Origin: Chitinophaga sp. CF418
Lineage (GTDB): Bacteria > Bacteroidota > Bacteroidia > Chitinophagales > Chitinophagaceae
Assembly: GCF_900142925.1 (NCBI RefSeq)
Contig: NZ_FRCN01000004.1
Coordinates: 434,001 to 498,000 of the forward strand
Direction: 5' to 3'
Length of the DNA stretch: 64,000 nt
Made by a program: the position numbers and the translations under genes. This document shows, one piece after another, positions 54,369-63,659 of the stretch (positions within the stretch are counted from its first letter, which is position 1; every line of letters starts with the position of its first letter). The notes below the pieces were generated by a model. It ran no database searches. It saw nothing but the letters and a program-made list of their open reading frames with translations, and was not told the DNA's origin.

Positions 54369-57300
54369 ATGATAACCAATAAAGGCTTTTACCTGCTCAG
54401 GTCTCCACTGCTGCCGGTAGATTTTTTAACCCGCTTCTTACAGCTTCCTTACGCCGCACTGGCCGACGAGATTAAGCAGACATTTACAGACCCTTATCTG
54501 GCGGAGGCCATCTATATTGCCTCACCGGAACTGAGCAATGAGTTACGGAAATGGCAACAGGGGCAGCTGACGGGAGAAAAGGATGTCAATAAACTGGTAT
54601 TATCCCTGCTTAGATATCTGCTCCGCATGAGCACCCGCTGTACGCCATATGGCCTGTTTGCCGGCTGTGCAACGGGCGCTTTCGATATATCTACAGCTGT
54701 CCACCTGGACGAACGCCAAAAGCACCGGAAATACTGCCGGCTGGACATGAACTATGTAGCCGAACTGGCGGAAAAGATCGCCCTGATACCGGCAGTACAG
54801 GAACAGCTGCATTATTTCCCGAATAACTCTGTTTACAGGACGGGAGATAATTACAGGTATGCGGCATTCACCATTAAAAACAAATTCCGGCAATATGATC
54901 TTACTGCTGTCAACTACTCTACATACCTGGAAAAGGTGCTGGAAAAGGCAGCTACCGGAGCTACTATCGAGGAGCTCTGTGTATATCTTGCCAGTGAAGA
55001 AATCTCCCCTGAGGAAGCCCGGGAATTCATACAGGAACTGATAGAAAGCCAGCTGCTCATCAGTGAACTGGAACCAACTATCACAGGCGAAGAATTCTTT
55101 CATATACTGGCCAGGAAACTAAAAGCGCTGCAACATACGGAAGGCATTCATGATACATTGGCAACTATTCAACAGTTGCTCGGCATGCCTTCCACCGGCA
55201 TTGACAAATATCTGCAAACGCATGCGCTTGTCAAACAATTACTACCGGATACCAACAATAAAGACCTGGTACAGACGGACCTTTTTCTGTCCACATCCAC
55301 CAACACTATCGGCCAGCAGGTTATTACAGAGATACAGGAACAGGTGGCCGCCTTATGGAAACTGCCGGCGCCGGACCGGACCGGGGATCTGCAAAACTTC
55401 ATTAAAAGTTTCCGGGAGCGGTATGAGGAGCAGGAAATACCACTGGCCATTGCACTGGATACAGAAACCGGTATCGGTTATGGCGCTTATACCAGTCATT
55501 ATTCAGCCTATGCCCCCTTACTGGACGATATTGTTATAAAAAACAATAGCGGGCCGGATACCATCTCATGGAATAATATGCGGCAATTCCAGCTGAAACG
55601 GTATATGGACTGCCTGCAACAGCAGCAGATGGAAATAACATTAACAGATGCTGATATAGAGACTCTTTCCAATGCTGATGACGCTCCCATTCCGGATAGC
55701 TTTTACGTCATGGGAAGTATTGTCAGCGAAAGTGCAGAGGCGGCAGACAATGGGGACTACCTGTTTGACTTTAGTTCCTGCGGAGGACCTTCTGCCGCCA
55801 ATCTGCTGGGGAGGTTCTGTCATGGCGATGAGCTGCTGAAAGAAAAGGTGCAGGAGTGTCTTGCGGAAGAAGCACAATACAACCCGGATGTGATCTATGC
55901 AGAGATCATTCACCTGCCGGAAGCAAGAACCGGAAATATCCTGTTGCGGCCACAGTTAAGGGACTACGAAATTGTATACCTCGGCAATGGCAGCGTTGCA
56001 GCAGATCGTCAAATACCGGTAACTGACCTGATGGTAAGAGTGGAAAACAATGCAGTAGTGCTGCGATCACGCAAGTTCAACAAACGGGTGATGCCCCGCC
56101 TGAGCACTGCCCATAACTTCAGTATGGGTAGCTTGCCTATGTATAAGTTTCTGTGTGATCTGCAGTTTCAGCAACTGCATCATGCCACCGGCTGGCAATG
56201 GAATCTTCCTATTACAGCCCCCTTCCTGCCAAGGGTACGGTATAAAAAGTTTATCCTGCAGAAATGTACATGGAGCTTACATAAGAAAGATTATCCGTTA
56301 TTGGTAAAACATGGCGGTGTGGACGAACATTTCAAGATATTCCAGGACATCAGACAGGCATTACGTTTGCCCAGGTACCTATCTATTGCCGAGCGGGATA
56401 ACGAGCTGTTTATTGACCTGGATAATGAGTCTTGTGTTCATTTACTGGTTACTACATTGCTGAAGAAAGAAGAAATCACTTTACAGGAAATATTACAGAC
56501 GCCCGGGCATTGCTGGATTAAAGGACCAGGAGGACAGTTCACGAATGAATTGATTATTCCTTTTAAAAGGAACGCGGACAAACAGGCTAAAGCTGCAGTG
56601 CAGGCAACTGTGTATTCACTCCCGCAACGGCATTTCCCTCCAGGTAGTGAGTGGCTATACGTAAAAATATATGCGGGCATCAATACAACGGAAAAGATCC
56701 TGAAAACGGTGATCAAACCACTTATAGAAGATCTCAGCGCAAAAGGTGTTATAGATAAATGGTTCTTTATCCGCTATACTGATCCCGATGATCATATCAG
56801 GGTACGCTTCCACCATGCAACTGACAAAGACTTCTGGAAGACCGTGCTCGCTCAACTCTATGGTATTATCTCCAGTGAAATAGATCCCGGGCTTATTCAT
56901 AAGATACAGACGGATACCTATATCCGGGAGGTGGAACGGTATGGAGCCGGCACAATGGAACTGAGCGAACGTATTTTCTATCATGACAGCGAGGCTGTAT
57001 TGGGATGTATTGATCTGCTGGAAGGGGAAGAAGGTGAAAATTACAGGTGGCTGATAGCCATACGGGGAGTAGAAATGTTATTACAGGATTTCGGTTATTC
57101 ACTGCCAGAGAAATCTGCTTTTCTGAAGAGACTACAATATCACTTCTTCCAGGAATTTGGCGGTGGGCAGACATTACAGACCCAGTTAAACAGCAGTTAC
57201 CGCAAGTATATGCGCCAGATCAGCAGTTTCCTGGATCCGGAACAGGATACGAACAATGAAATAGGGGATGCTACTGCATTGCTGGCAATAAGATCATCCC

Positions 57301-57485
57301 ACATCCGACAGGCAATCCAGGATGCACCTGTTGAGAGATGGGACAACCTTATAGGCAGTTATATTCACATGTTCCTTAACAGGATGTTATTATCCAACCA
57401 AAGGAAACAGGAACTTGTCATTTATCATTTCATGAATAAATATTACGAGTCCAGGCTGGCTATGCAAAAGAAACAGCTTATTTAG
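54369..57485 (+). CDS. lanB: Full-length lanthipeptide dehydratase LanB
   Basis: Dehydrates Ser and Thr of the precursors by tRNA-dependent glutamylation and elimination. ATG 54369 begins MITNKGFYLLRSPLLPVDFL, the normal LanB opening; GTG 54201 or ATG 54219 would add 50-56 residues not seen in the family. The 1038 residues cover the N-terminal glutamylation domain (about 1-740; LLRMSTRCTPYGLFAGCATG, FLPRVRYKKFIL, KHGGVDEHFKIF) and the C-terminal SpaB_C-type elimination domain (about 755-1038; SEWLYVKIYAG, WFFIRYTDPDDHIRVRFHH). The two parts are fused here, whereas some Bacteroidota lanthipeptide clusters split them. It overlaps the convergent beta-lactamase gene by eight bases. Confidence 0.93.
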   Translation: MITNKGFYLLRSPLLPVDFLTRFLQLPYAALADEIKQTFTDPYLAEAIYIASPELSNELRKWQQGQLTGEKDVNKLVLSLLRYLLRMSTRCTPYGLFAGCATGAFDISTAVHLDERQKHRKYCRLDMNYVAELAEKIALIPAVQEQLHYFPNNSVYRTGDNYRYAAFTIKNKFRQYDLTAVNYSTYLEKVLEKAATGATIEELCVYLASEEISPEEAREFIQELIESQLLISELEPTITGEEFFHILARKLKALQHTEGIHDTLATIQQLLGMPSTGIDKYLQTHALVKQLLPDTNNKDLVQTDLFLSTSTNTIGQQVITEIQEQVAALWKLPAPDRTGDLQNFIKSFRERYEEQEIPLAIALDTETGIGYGAYTSHYSAYAPLLDDIVIKNNSGPDTISWNNMRQFQLKRYMDCLQQQQMEITLTDADIETLSNADDAPIPDSFYVMGSIVSESAEAADNGDYLFDFSSCGGPSAANLLGRFCHGDELLKEKVQECLAEEAQYNPDVIYAEIIHLPEARTGNILLRPQLRDYEIVYLGNGSVAADRQIPVTDLMVRVENNAVVLRSRKFNKRVMPRLSTAHNFSMGSLPMYKFLCDLQFQQLHHATGWQWNLPITAPFLPRVRYKKFILQKCTWSLHKKDYPLLVKHGGVDEHFKIFQDIRQALRLPRYLSIAERDNELFIDLDNESCVHLLVTTLLKKEEITLQEILQTPGHCWIKGPGGQFTNELIIPFKRNADKQAKAAVQATVYSLPQRHFPPGSEWLYVKIYAGINTTEKILKTVIKPLIEDLSAKGVIDKWFFIRYTDPDDHIRVRFHHATDKDFWKTVLAQLYGIISSEIDPGLIHKIQTDTYIREVERYGAGTMELSERIFYHDSEAVLGCIDLLEGEEGENYRWLIAIRGVEMLLQDFGYSLPEKSAFLKRLQYHFFQEFGGGQTLQTQLNSSYRKYMRQISSFLDPEQDTNNEIGDATALLAIRSSHIRQAIQDAPVERWDNLIGSYIHMFLNRMLLSNQRKQELVIYHFMNKYYESRLAMQKKQLI

Positions 57486-58368
57486 CATCATCCCAGAACA
57501 AGCGGGTCAGCTGTGCAATGACAGCCTCACGGGTAGCTGTATTTGCTTTCGTATCACTAACAAAAACGGCAATGGCATAGTGCTTCCCGTTAGGTAAAGT
57601 TACAATACCCACGTCATTTGTAGCCGCGGTAACCCCGTCCGTATTGGTATCGGAAGTACCTGTTTTATGCGCTACCACAGCCTCTTTTGGGAGTAGTCCT
57701 CTCATTCTTCCCGGGCCTGTGGTAGTCTCTTTCATGATCTTCAGCAGAAAGTCGTTGCTGGACTTCGATAAATACTTACCAGTATGAACGCCTTTCAAGA
57801 GCTGTAACATGGCAACAGGTGACGACCAGTTGGTATACTGCACTTCCCATGCTTTGGCGGCCTGTTCTTCCGTTGCCCTGATCGCAATACTGTCTACTCC
57901 AAGGCTGTGAATATACTCCTCCACATAAGTGGTACCTCCCACCAGGCGGAATAATAAATCGCAGCCACTGTTATCACTCTGGGATACTGTGTATGCCAGG
58001 ATATCGCTCAGCTTCATATCAGTACCTTCCGGGAATTTCTCACGCATAGGGCTCCACATTTTAGGCAACAGGTCTTCCTTACGAATGTGGATGACCTGGT
58101 CGAGGGCAAACTTTCCCTTATCTACCTGGTCGAGTACCGCTATTGCCAGGGGAAGTTTGAAGACACTCTGCATCGGGAAACGGTCCTTCCCATTCAGGGT
58201 AATGGTATCACCGTCTTCCAGCGACATCATTGCCATTCCCACATGACCATGGGCAGTCTGTGCTATCTCCTGGATCTTTTTTCTGTCAGCTTTCTTCTGT
58301 GCATTGCTTTGAAGGGTAAGCAATAAAAAAGGCAGTATTATACTGCCGGATAAAATACAATTCTTCAT
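57478..58368 (-). CDS. Class A serine beta-lactamase
   Basis: Periplasmic enzyme hydrolysing beta-lactams, 296 residues with a signal peptide (MKNCILSGSIILPFLLLTLQ, cut near SNAQ). All class A motifs are present: SVFK with Ser68 and Lys71, SDN in SQSDNSGC, the omega-loop glutamate in RATEEQ, and KTG in AHKTGTS. The GTTYVEEYIHSLG and AKAWEVQYTNWSSP segments recall the PER/VEB/CfxA-like subgroup of Bacteroidota. It is convergent with lanB and follows the NRPS gene on the same strand with 15 bases between, so it may share its transcript. The spectrum cannot be read from sequence. Confidence 0.93.
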   Translation of the reverse strand: MKNCILSGSIILPFLLLTLQSNAQKKADRKKIQEIAQTAHGHVGMAMMSLEDGDTITLNGKDRFPMQSVFKLPLAIAVLDQVDKGKFALDQVIHIRKEDLLPKMWSPMREKFPEGTDMKLSDILAYTVSQSDNSGCDLLFRLVGGTTYVEEYIHSLGVDSIAIRATEEQAAKAWEVQYTNWSSPVAMLQLLKGVHTGKYLSKSSNDFLLKIMKETTTGPGRMRGLLPKEAVVAHKTGTSDTNTDGVTAATNDVGIVTLPNGKHYAIAVFVSDTKANTATREAVIAQLTRLFWDDAK

Positions 58369-58383
58369 TTGGGTTATAGTGCT

Positions 58384-61029
58384 TTAAATATCGGCTTCCG
58401 ATTTCATGCGCTTGTCAAGCAATTGCTGCAGCAAGATAGCAAAATCTTTATCATTGGGAGGCATCAGGAATGTCTTGTGGTTTCCTTTTACATTGTGTAC
58501 AATAAGGCCTTTCAGGGCATATGGCTTCCATCCCAGATAGATAGGGTCATCGAGGAAATACAGGCGTGTATCAACCCGGAACAGGTCAATTATACAGGCG
58601 TCAGAAGGTTGCATATGGTACTTGCGGTAGGCAGCTTCATATTTTTTGTTGATCTTGTCTTCAGCGCTATCCAACGATGGAGGGCTCTGCATTCCCATAT
58701 ATACAGCGAACTCATTATATTTTCGCTGGAAAAAAGACTGTTGGTAGCGAATGGTTTCCATTGGCTGCCGCACCAGGGAGCTGGTCACAAACAGTAATTT
58801 GGGGAATTGGCGTTTTATCTTCCTGATATACCTGGGCAATCCGGTTTCAAAATGCCCCCTGTTGTAGGCATAGGTATCAAACATTGCCAGCATTTTCACC
58901 TGCTTGCCCATGGCTTGTAGTTGCCTGGCCATTTCGAAGGCCACAATCCCTCCATATGAATACCCTGCCAGGGCGTATGAATCACCAAAGCCTTTTTGAA
59001 GTAATGCTGCAATATATTCTGCTGCCATATCTTCAAGCGTCTCAAAAGGTTCATCTATCCCATTTAGCCCTTTCGACTGAAAACCATATACAGGCTGGTC
59101 GGGATCTACATTGCGGGCAATGTTATTGAACAGGAGTACATTCATATCAAGCCCGTTGACAATAAAGATCGGCGGCTTGTTACCTGTAGGTTTTACAGGA
59201 ACTAACAGATCCCAGGAAATGGCGAGGTCGTCGAGTTCGAGTTGCCTTGCCAGCTTTTCCACAGTGTTGGCTGTAAACAATCCGGCCAGCGGCAGGCGTT
59301 TTCCGGTTTCTCTTTCCAGGCGGGCCATGACCTGCATAGCAACGATAGAAGTACCACCCAGTTCAAAGAAATCATCCCTGATACCAACCTCTTCTATCTC
59401 CAGGAGCTCACTCCATAAGTCGGCGATCAGCGTTTCCTGTTCAGTGCGGGGAGCGATATATACCCTGTTAGCCTTTTCCATTTCCTGTCTTTTCGCTTCC
59501 AATGCATTCCTGTCTACCTTACCATTAGGCGACAAGGGAAAGCCGGGCAATGTCACAAAGTTGCTGGGTATCATGTATTCAGGCAGGGTTGTTCTCAATG
59601 CACGCTGCCATTGGGCGAACCGTGCAGGCTGGTCTTTTTCCAAGACTACATAGGCTACGAGGCGCTCGTCTTTGGGTAGGACCACGACGTCCTTTACCCC
59701 TTTCTGTTTGCTGAGAGTATGTTCGATCTCTCCCAATTCAATCCGGTACCCCCTGACCTTTACCTGGTGGTCTATCCTGCCCAGACATTGGATCTCTCCT
59801 CCATTAACGATCCGGCCCAGGTCTCCGGTTTTATACATCCGGGCGCCGGGAATATCGGAGAAGGGGTCGTCCATGAAGAGCTCTGCTGTCAATTGAGGTC
59901 TGTTCAGGTAACCCTTCCCTACTCCAACGCCTCCCATAAAGATCTCACCTACTGTCCCGTCAGGTACGGGTCTTAAATAGGTATCCAGAATATAGACATA
60001 CATGTTACATATAGGGCGTCCAACAGTAATGATCTCATCATCGCCATATATCCGCTTGTATGTTGCCCATACAGTGGTTTCAGTTGGGCCATACATATTC
60101 CATAAAGAGTCGCATTTTTCCAGTAATCTTTCCGCCAGCCGCTTTGACAATGCTTCCCCACCGATCAATACTTTTATCGGCAGTCTCTCATCCCATGACT
60201 CGAGCATCATCCTCCAGGTAGCTGGTGTAGCCTGCATGACTGTCACTTCCTCTTTTTTAACAATGTCCATCAGTAACCGTGTATCCTTCGAGGTTTGTGC
60301 ATCGGTCAGAATGATCTCTGCCCCGGTGATCAGCGGCAGATATAACTCCAGGCCCGAAATATCAAAAGAAATAGTAGTAAGCGCCAGCACACGGTCATTT
60401 TCGTCAAGACCGGGTTCATATTGCATTTCTACAAGGAAATTCACTAATCCCCGCTGTGTGATCTGTGCACCTTTCGGTTTACCTGTTGATCCGGAAGTGA
60501 ATAACACGTAAACCAGATTGTCCATGTTGATGTGTATCTCCGGGGAAATAGTGGAATATTGTATTACCTGCCTGAGCAGGTCTTCCATCAAAATCATCTT
60601 GCCGGTATACTTAAACCAGCTGCTATATTTTTCTTCCGTGATCAGAAAACCCGCTCCGGTGTCTTCAAGCATGAAGTCGATCCGCGCCTGGGGATATTCG
60701 GGATCAAGCGGGACATAAGCAGCGCCCGATTTAACAATAGCCAACATGACAATGACCATCTCCGGAGAACGGTCTAGAGCCAAGCCTACGATACATCCGT
60801 GTTTGATGCCGTAATCCACCAACAGCCTTGTAAATTGGTTGATGGAATTATTTAATTTATGATAAGTTAATACGCGATCCCTGAAGCGTAACGCAACTTT
60901 ATCGGGGTACAGTGACGCTTTTTCATGGATGAGTTCTGTTAAAGAACGTAATTCCAGTGGATTTGAATTGCGATGGTCGTCCGATATGAGTATGGGGTCC
61001 CGTTCAATTTTCTCTTGTCTGTCCCACAT
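58384..61029 (-). CDS. Stand-alone NRPS module: adenylation, carrier, thioesterase
   Basis: The 881-residue single module lacks a condensation domain. The adenylation domain (about 25-515) has LFTSGSTGKPKG, YGPTETTVWAT, YKTGDLGR and NGKVDRNALE. The carrier domain (Ser561 in FFELGGTSIVAMQ) and a type I thioesterase (Ser691 in LAGYSYGG, His near GNHKTF) follow. Reading specificity positions by eye gives D-I-L-Q-L-G-M-V-W, close to codes I recall for glycine; this is a prediction only. Without a C domain the enzyme could dimerise or release an aminoacyl unit, or supply a partner encoded elsewhere. It has no clear link to the lipid operon. It heads a possible pair with the beta-lactamase gene. 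Confidence 0.92.
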   Translation of the reverse strand: MWDRQEKIERDPILISDDHRNSNPLELRSLTELIHEKASLYPDKVALRFRDRVLTYHKLNNSINQFTRLLVDYGIKHGCIVGLALDRSPEMVIVMLAIVKSGAAYVPLDPEYPQARIDFMLEDTGAGFLITEEKYSSWFKYTGKMILMEDLLRQVIQYSTISPEIHINMDNLVYVLFTSGSTGKPKGAQITQRGLVNFLVEMQYEPGLDENDRVLALTTISFDISGLELYLPLITGAEIILTDAQTSKDTRLLMDIVKKEEVTVMQATPATWRMMLESWDERLPIKVLIGGEALSKRLAERLLEKCDSLWNMYGPTETTVWATYKRIYGDDEIITVGRPICNMYVYILDTYLRPVPDGTVGEIFMGGVGVGKGYLNRPQLTAELFMDDPFSDIPGARMYKTGDLGRIVNGGEIQCLGRIDHQVKVRGYRIELGEIEHTLSKQKGVKDVVVLPKDERLVAYVVLEKDQPARFAQWQRALRTTLPEYMIPSNFVTLPGFPLSPNGKVDRNALEAKRQEMEKANRVYIAPRTEQETLIADLWSELLEIEEVGIRDDFFELGGTSIVAMQVMARLERETGKRLPLAGLFTANTVEKLARQLELDDLAISWDLLVPVKPTGNKPPIFIVNGLDMNVLLFNNIARNVDPDQPVYGFQSKGLNGIDEPFETLEDMAAEYIAALLQKGFGDSYALAGYSYGGIVAFEMARQLQAMGKQVKMLAMFDTYAYNRGHFETGLPRYIRKIKRQFPKLLFVTSSLVRQPMETIRYQQSFFQRKYNEFAVYMGMQSPPSLDSAEDKINKKYEAAYRKYHMQPSDACIIDLFRVDTRLYFLDDPIYLGWKPYALKGLIVHNVKGNHKTFLMPPNDKDFAILLQQLLDKRMKSEADI

Positions 61030-61356
61030 AGGCCTTCAGATGATATAGTACTGATTATATTCTTCAAACAAGGAAAAACAGAATTGGTTCAACATGTTGA
61101 AAAAAACATATCTCTATCCGATGCTGTTGCAGCAATAACCAATCAATGTGAGGCCAACAGGCAGATACCCTCCAAGAGTATAAATAATCAATCAATATAT
61201 GAAAAGGGCTCTGTCCGCCGTGATAATTTTGCACACTCAATAACAATATAAAAATACAGCATCCAAGACAGGAATAACATGAGAAAGGCAGTATAATTAC
61301 AAGCGCATCTTCGGCGTCGGCAAAGTTATGGGGAATGTCAAGGAGTTGTTGTCACC
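61030..61356. other. 327-base intergenic region
   Basis: Between the DUF5777 gene (ends 61357) and the NRPS start, both on the minus strand. It must contain the NRPS promoter. No gene, repeat or strong hairpin was found; small open frames here look like chance. Confidence 0.4.
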
Positions 61357-62247
61357 TTAAAGTTTCTTCGGGTTGCTGATGGTGAATACCCTGGACAAAT
61401 TGAAGCCAAATCGGATCTCACCTTTAGCCCAGCTTCCCGTAGTACCAGTGATAAAGGATTTTTCGTTCATACCGGTAGAATTTGAAAAGTGGAGTTGAAA
61501 TACGTGGCCGCCGGTTTCAATATCAAAGCCCAGGGATAAGGGATCTTTATAGATTGTCTTATCCAGCCCCTGAATAATATAATGATAGTCTGCAACAAAA
61601 GCCATCCGTTTTGATAATTTCAGCCTTGTGCCTATACCCAAAGCATAAACGTCATTTTTATCGGTTGCCAGGGGAACTACGTTCCGGTGCACAAATATGG
61701 GAGAAAGCTGAAAACTAAATCTTTCGCTGAATTTCCGCCCGATGATGATCTCGTTATAAAATCCCATGCGACTGCTGAAATAGTTTTTTCGTGCGGTATC
61801 ATTCCAGGGTTGCGTGCTTAACGTTATTCCGCTTATTAAAATGACGGACAATGGGAAAGCCCCGGGGCCTTTAGATTGCCATATGGGACGAAACTTCAGG
61901 AATCCGTCCCATTCCTTGCCAACATTACTTCTTCCAATGCCGACAGTAAGGCTGTTAAGGATGCCATAGTCGAACCCAAAACGCATGTTAGCCTGATCAA
62001 GGCCAAACAGATTATTAGCTCCGGAACTCACCTCTCCGAAACGGTGAAGAATACGTACATCAAGAACGCCTCTGGCAAGCAACTCCATGGAATGCCCGTT
62101 AATTACTCTTGTTGACTTGAATGCATTTTTAACGTGTTCCTTCTGTCCTATGCTATCTTTCTCAATGAGCGAAAGGAGATTGTCTTGCGCCAGTAATTTG
62201 TCTGATATTAGGGATAGCAATAAAAGCCCGAATATTAACTTTTTCAT
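61357..62247 (-). CDS. DUF5777-type outer-membrane beta-barrel protein
   Basis: The 296-residue precursor from ATG 62247 begins MKKLIFGLLLLSLISDKLLAQ, a clear signal peptide. An earlier in-frame codon at 62283 would overlap the YceI gene and precede the signal. The mature part alternates beta-strands: LLARGVLDVRILHRFGEVSSG, ANMRFGFDYGILNSLTVGIG, FQLSPIFVHRNVV and a C-terminal barrel-like end (IRFGFNLSRVFTI). This matches DUF5777, barrel proteins of unknown role often found beside YceI and cytochrome c genes in Bacteroidota. It is the last of at least five same-strand genes. Confidence 0.82.
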   Translation of the reverse strand: MKKLIFGLLLLSLISDKLLAQDNLLSLIEKDSIGQKEHVKNAFKSTRVINGHSMELLARGVLDVRILHRFGEVSSGANNLFGLDQANMRFGFDYGILNSLTVGIGRSNVGKEWDGFLKFRPIWQSKGPGAFPLSVILISGITLSTQPWNDTARKNYFSSRMGFYNEIIIGRKFSERFSFQLSPIFVHRNVVPLATDKNDVYALGIGTRLKLSKRMAFVADYHYIIQGLDKTIYKDPLSLGFDIETGGHVFQLHFSNSTGMNEKSFITGTTGSWAKGEIRFGFNLSRVFTISNPKKL

Positions 62248-62258
62248 TCCTTGCAATT

Positions 62259-62810
62259 TTACTTCAATGCGTTGTAGATACACTCTATTTTAACGGTCGC
62301 AGTTTTGGAAATTTTGTCTTTCACCAGCCCGGGGATAGAGATGTTATAATCAGAGATTAAAACGGTGAATTCAGTGTGAGCATTCACCACCTCACCGGCA
62401 ATATTCAATATTCCGTTGGTTTCTATTTCTTTCTTTGTACCGTGCATTTCAAGGAGGCCTTTTATTTTAAGAGGATACGTACCATCCTGCCGGAAGTTTA
62501 CTTTATCAATGTTGATAATTTTCCCTTTAAAAATAGCTTTCGGGTATTTGTCACTTTCCATGTAATTTTCGTTAAAATGTTCCTGCATCAGGGCTCTTCT
62601 GAATTCAAACCCCTTTATCAGAACTGCACATTCAATTTGACCAGTACTGGTATCAAATACACTACTAGCGCCATTATTTACAGCCTTGATGTCTTCCAGG
62701 TCTGTACCCGCCTCGAAGGAAATATGACCGTTCTTTGTAAAAAACCTTTCCTGAGAGAAGACAGTGGCTGTTAAAAGGAGCATTGCGCTCAGCAAAATAT
62801 ACCGTTTCAT
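62259..62810 (-). CDS. YceI-family lipocalin-like periplasmic protein
   Basis: The 183-residue precursor has a signal peptide (MKRYILLSAMLLLTATVFSQ). The YceI fold is recognised from GHISFEAGTDLEDIKAVNN, FDTSTGQIECAVLIKGFEF, MQEHFNENYMESDKYPKAIF and a C-terminal VKDKISKTATVKIECIY. YceI proteins bind isoprenoid or other lipid ligands; the ligand here is unknown. Eleven bases separate it from the DUF5777 gene and 22 from the OB-fold gene, indicating one operon. Confidence 0.92.
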   Translation of the reverse strand: MKRYILLSAMLLLTATVFSQERFFTKNGHISFEAGTDLEDIKAVNNGASSVFDTSTGQIECAVLIKGFEFRRALMQEHFNENYMESDKYPKAIFKGKIINIDKVNFRQDGTYPLKIKGLLEMHGTKKEIETNGILNIAGEVVNAHTEFTVLISDYNISIPGLVKDKISKTATVKIECIYNALK

Positions 62811-62832
62811 GTCATTGGATTTTGGAAATATG

Positions 62833-63255
62833 CTAGTCAGCGAGGCTACATTTGTTTAAGATAATGTCTGCCAATTTTCCGGTACAGTTACCTTTAACAC
62901 GTACCGTTGCTCCCGGAATTATTTTTTTCACGGAGCCAGCTTCATCATCATAAAAACCGCAAGTAATGGAAGACAGAGGGTCACCGGTTTCCAGGAAGAC
63001 AGTTGCATGTCCGGCATTGTCCACCTGTACATTAGACACTTTCCCGGAAATGATCAATACCTTGTCGACATATAACGAGTTGGCCGCCATTTCATCCTGA
63101 TTGAAGGCTTCGGCCAGGGCTGCTGCATTGAGTTCAATGCAGCCAGTTTGCTTCCTGCTGTCAGCAGGTTTTCTGTTATACAGGTGCCACCCGTATCCCC
63201 CTCCTGCAATTGCCAGTATTAAAAAGCCAGTTATGATCTTTTTCCACATTTGCAT
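62833..63255 (-). CDS. tRNA_anti-like OB-fold protein, membrane-anchored
   Basis: The 140-residue protein has an N-terminal membrane anchor (KIITGFLILAIAGGGYGWHL) and a small OB-fold domain. It shows LNAAALAEAFNQDEMAANSLYVDKVLIISGKVS, ATVFLETGD, SITCGFYDDEAG and PGATVRVKGNCTGKLADIIL. This pattern matches the tRNA_anti-like family of envelope proteins, which are not known to bind tRNA. It sits between the YceI and cytochrome-like genes with short gaps, so it probably belongs to the same extracytoplasmic system. Function is unknown. Confidence 0.82.
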   Translation of the reverse strand: MQMWKKIITGFLILAIAGGGYGWHLYNRKPADSRKQTGCIELNAAALAEAFNQDEMAANSLYVDKVLIISGKVSNVQVDNAGHATVFLETGDPLSSITCGFYDDEAGSVKKIIPGATVRVKGNCTGKLADIILNKCSLAD

Positions 63256-63264
63256 AAGTCTTAT

Positions 63265-63648
63265 TCAATTATTAGGTGTACCGGAACTAATCCAGCATTT
63301 CAATAAAGCAATTTCGGCTGCTGAAAGCGGAGCTGTGGGTGGCATAGTCTTTTCGATGATTACCCGTTGATTGATCCGGGATGCACTGGACCTGATCTGG
63401 TCATATGTTTCCAAAATGGTGTTCCCAGCTGCCCCCGCAGCATTATGACAACCGGCTGTAGCACATTTTCCAGCTACCAGGGATTTAACATTTGTGAATG
63501 TACCGGACACTTTGCTGCAGTCAGTGGTATTACTCGGGTAAAGCTGCTCTTCATTATCGTAGTAACATCCTGCAACAAACATATTTAGCAACATAATGAT
63601 GGACAGTACTTGTAATAAATGGCCTTTGTTTGTCTGTATAATCTTCAT
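63265..63648 (-). CDS. Small cytochrome c-like lipoprotein with CX4CH motif
   Basis: The 127-residue precursor has a lipoprotein signal (IIMLLNMFVAGC, Cys28). The domain has a cytochrome c-like layout: LVAGKCATAGCHNAAGAAGN, then KTMPPTAPLSAAEIALLKCWISSGTPNN, the Met ligand and C-terminal helix of class I cytochromes. The heme motif is CATAGCH (CX4CH) rather than CXXCH, so canonical heme attachment is in doubt. It is 11 bases from the right-hand cytochrome gene and precedes the OB-fold gene by nine. It may donate electrons or sense redox state in the envelope. Confidence 0.8.
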   Translation of the reverse strand: MKIIQTNKGHLLQVLSIIMLLNMFVAGCYYDNEEQLYPSNTTDCSKVSGTFTNVKSLVAGKCATAGCHNAAGAAGNTILETYDQIRSSASRINQRVIIEKTMPPTAPLSAAEIALLKCWISSGTPNN

Positions 63649-63659
63649 GTTTCAGTTAA

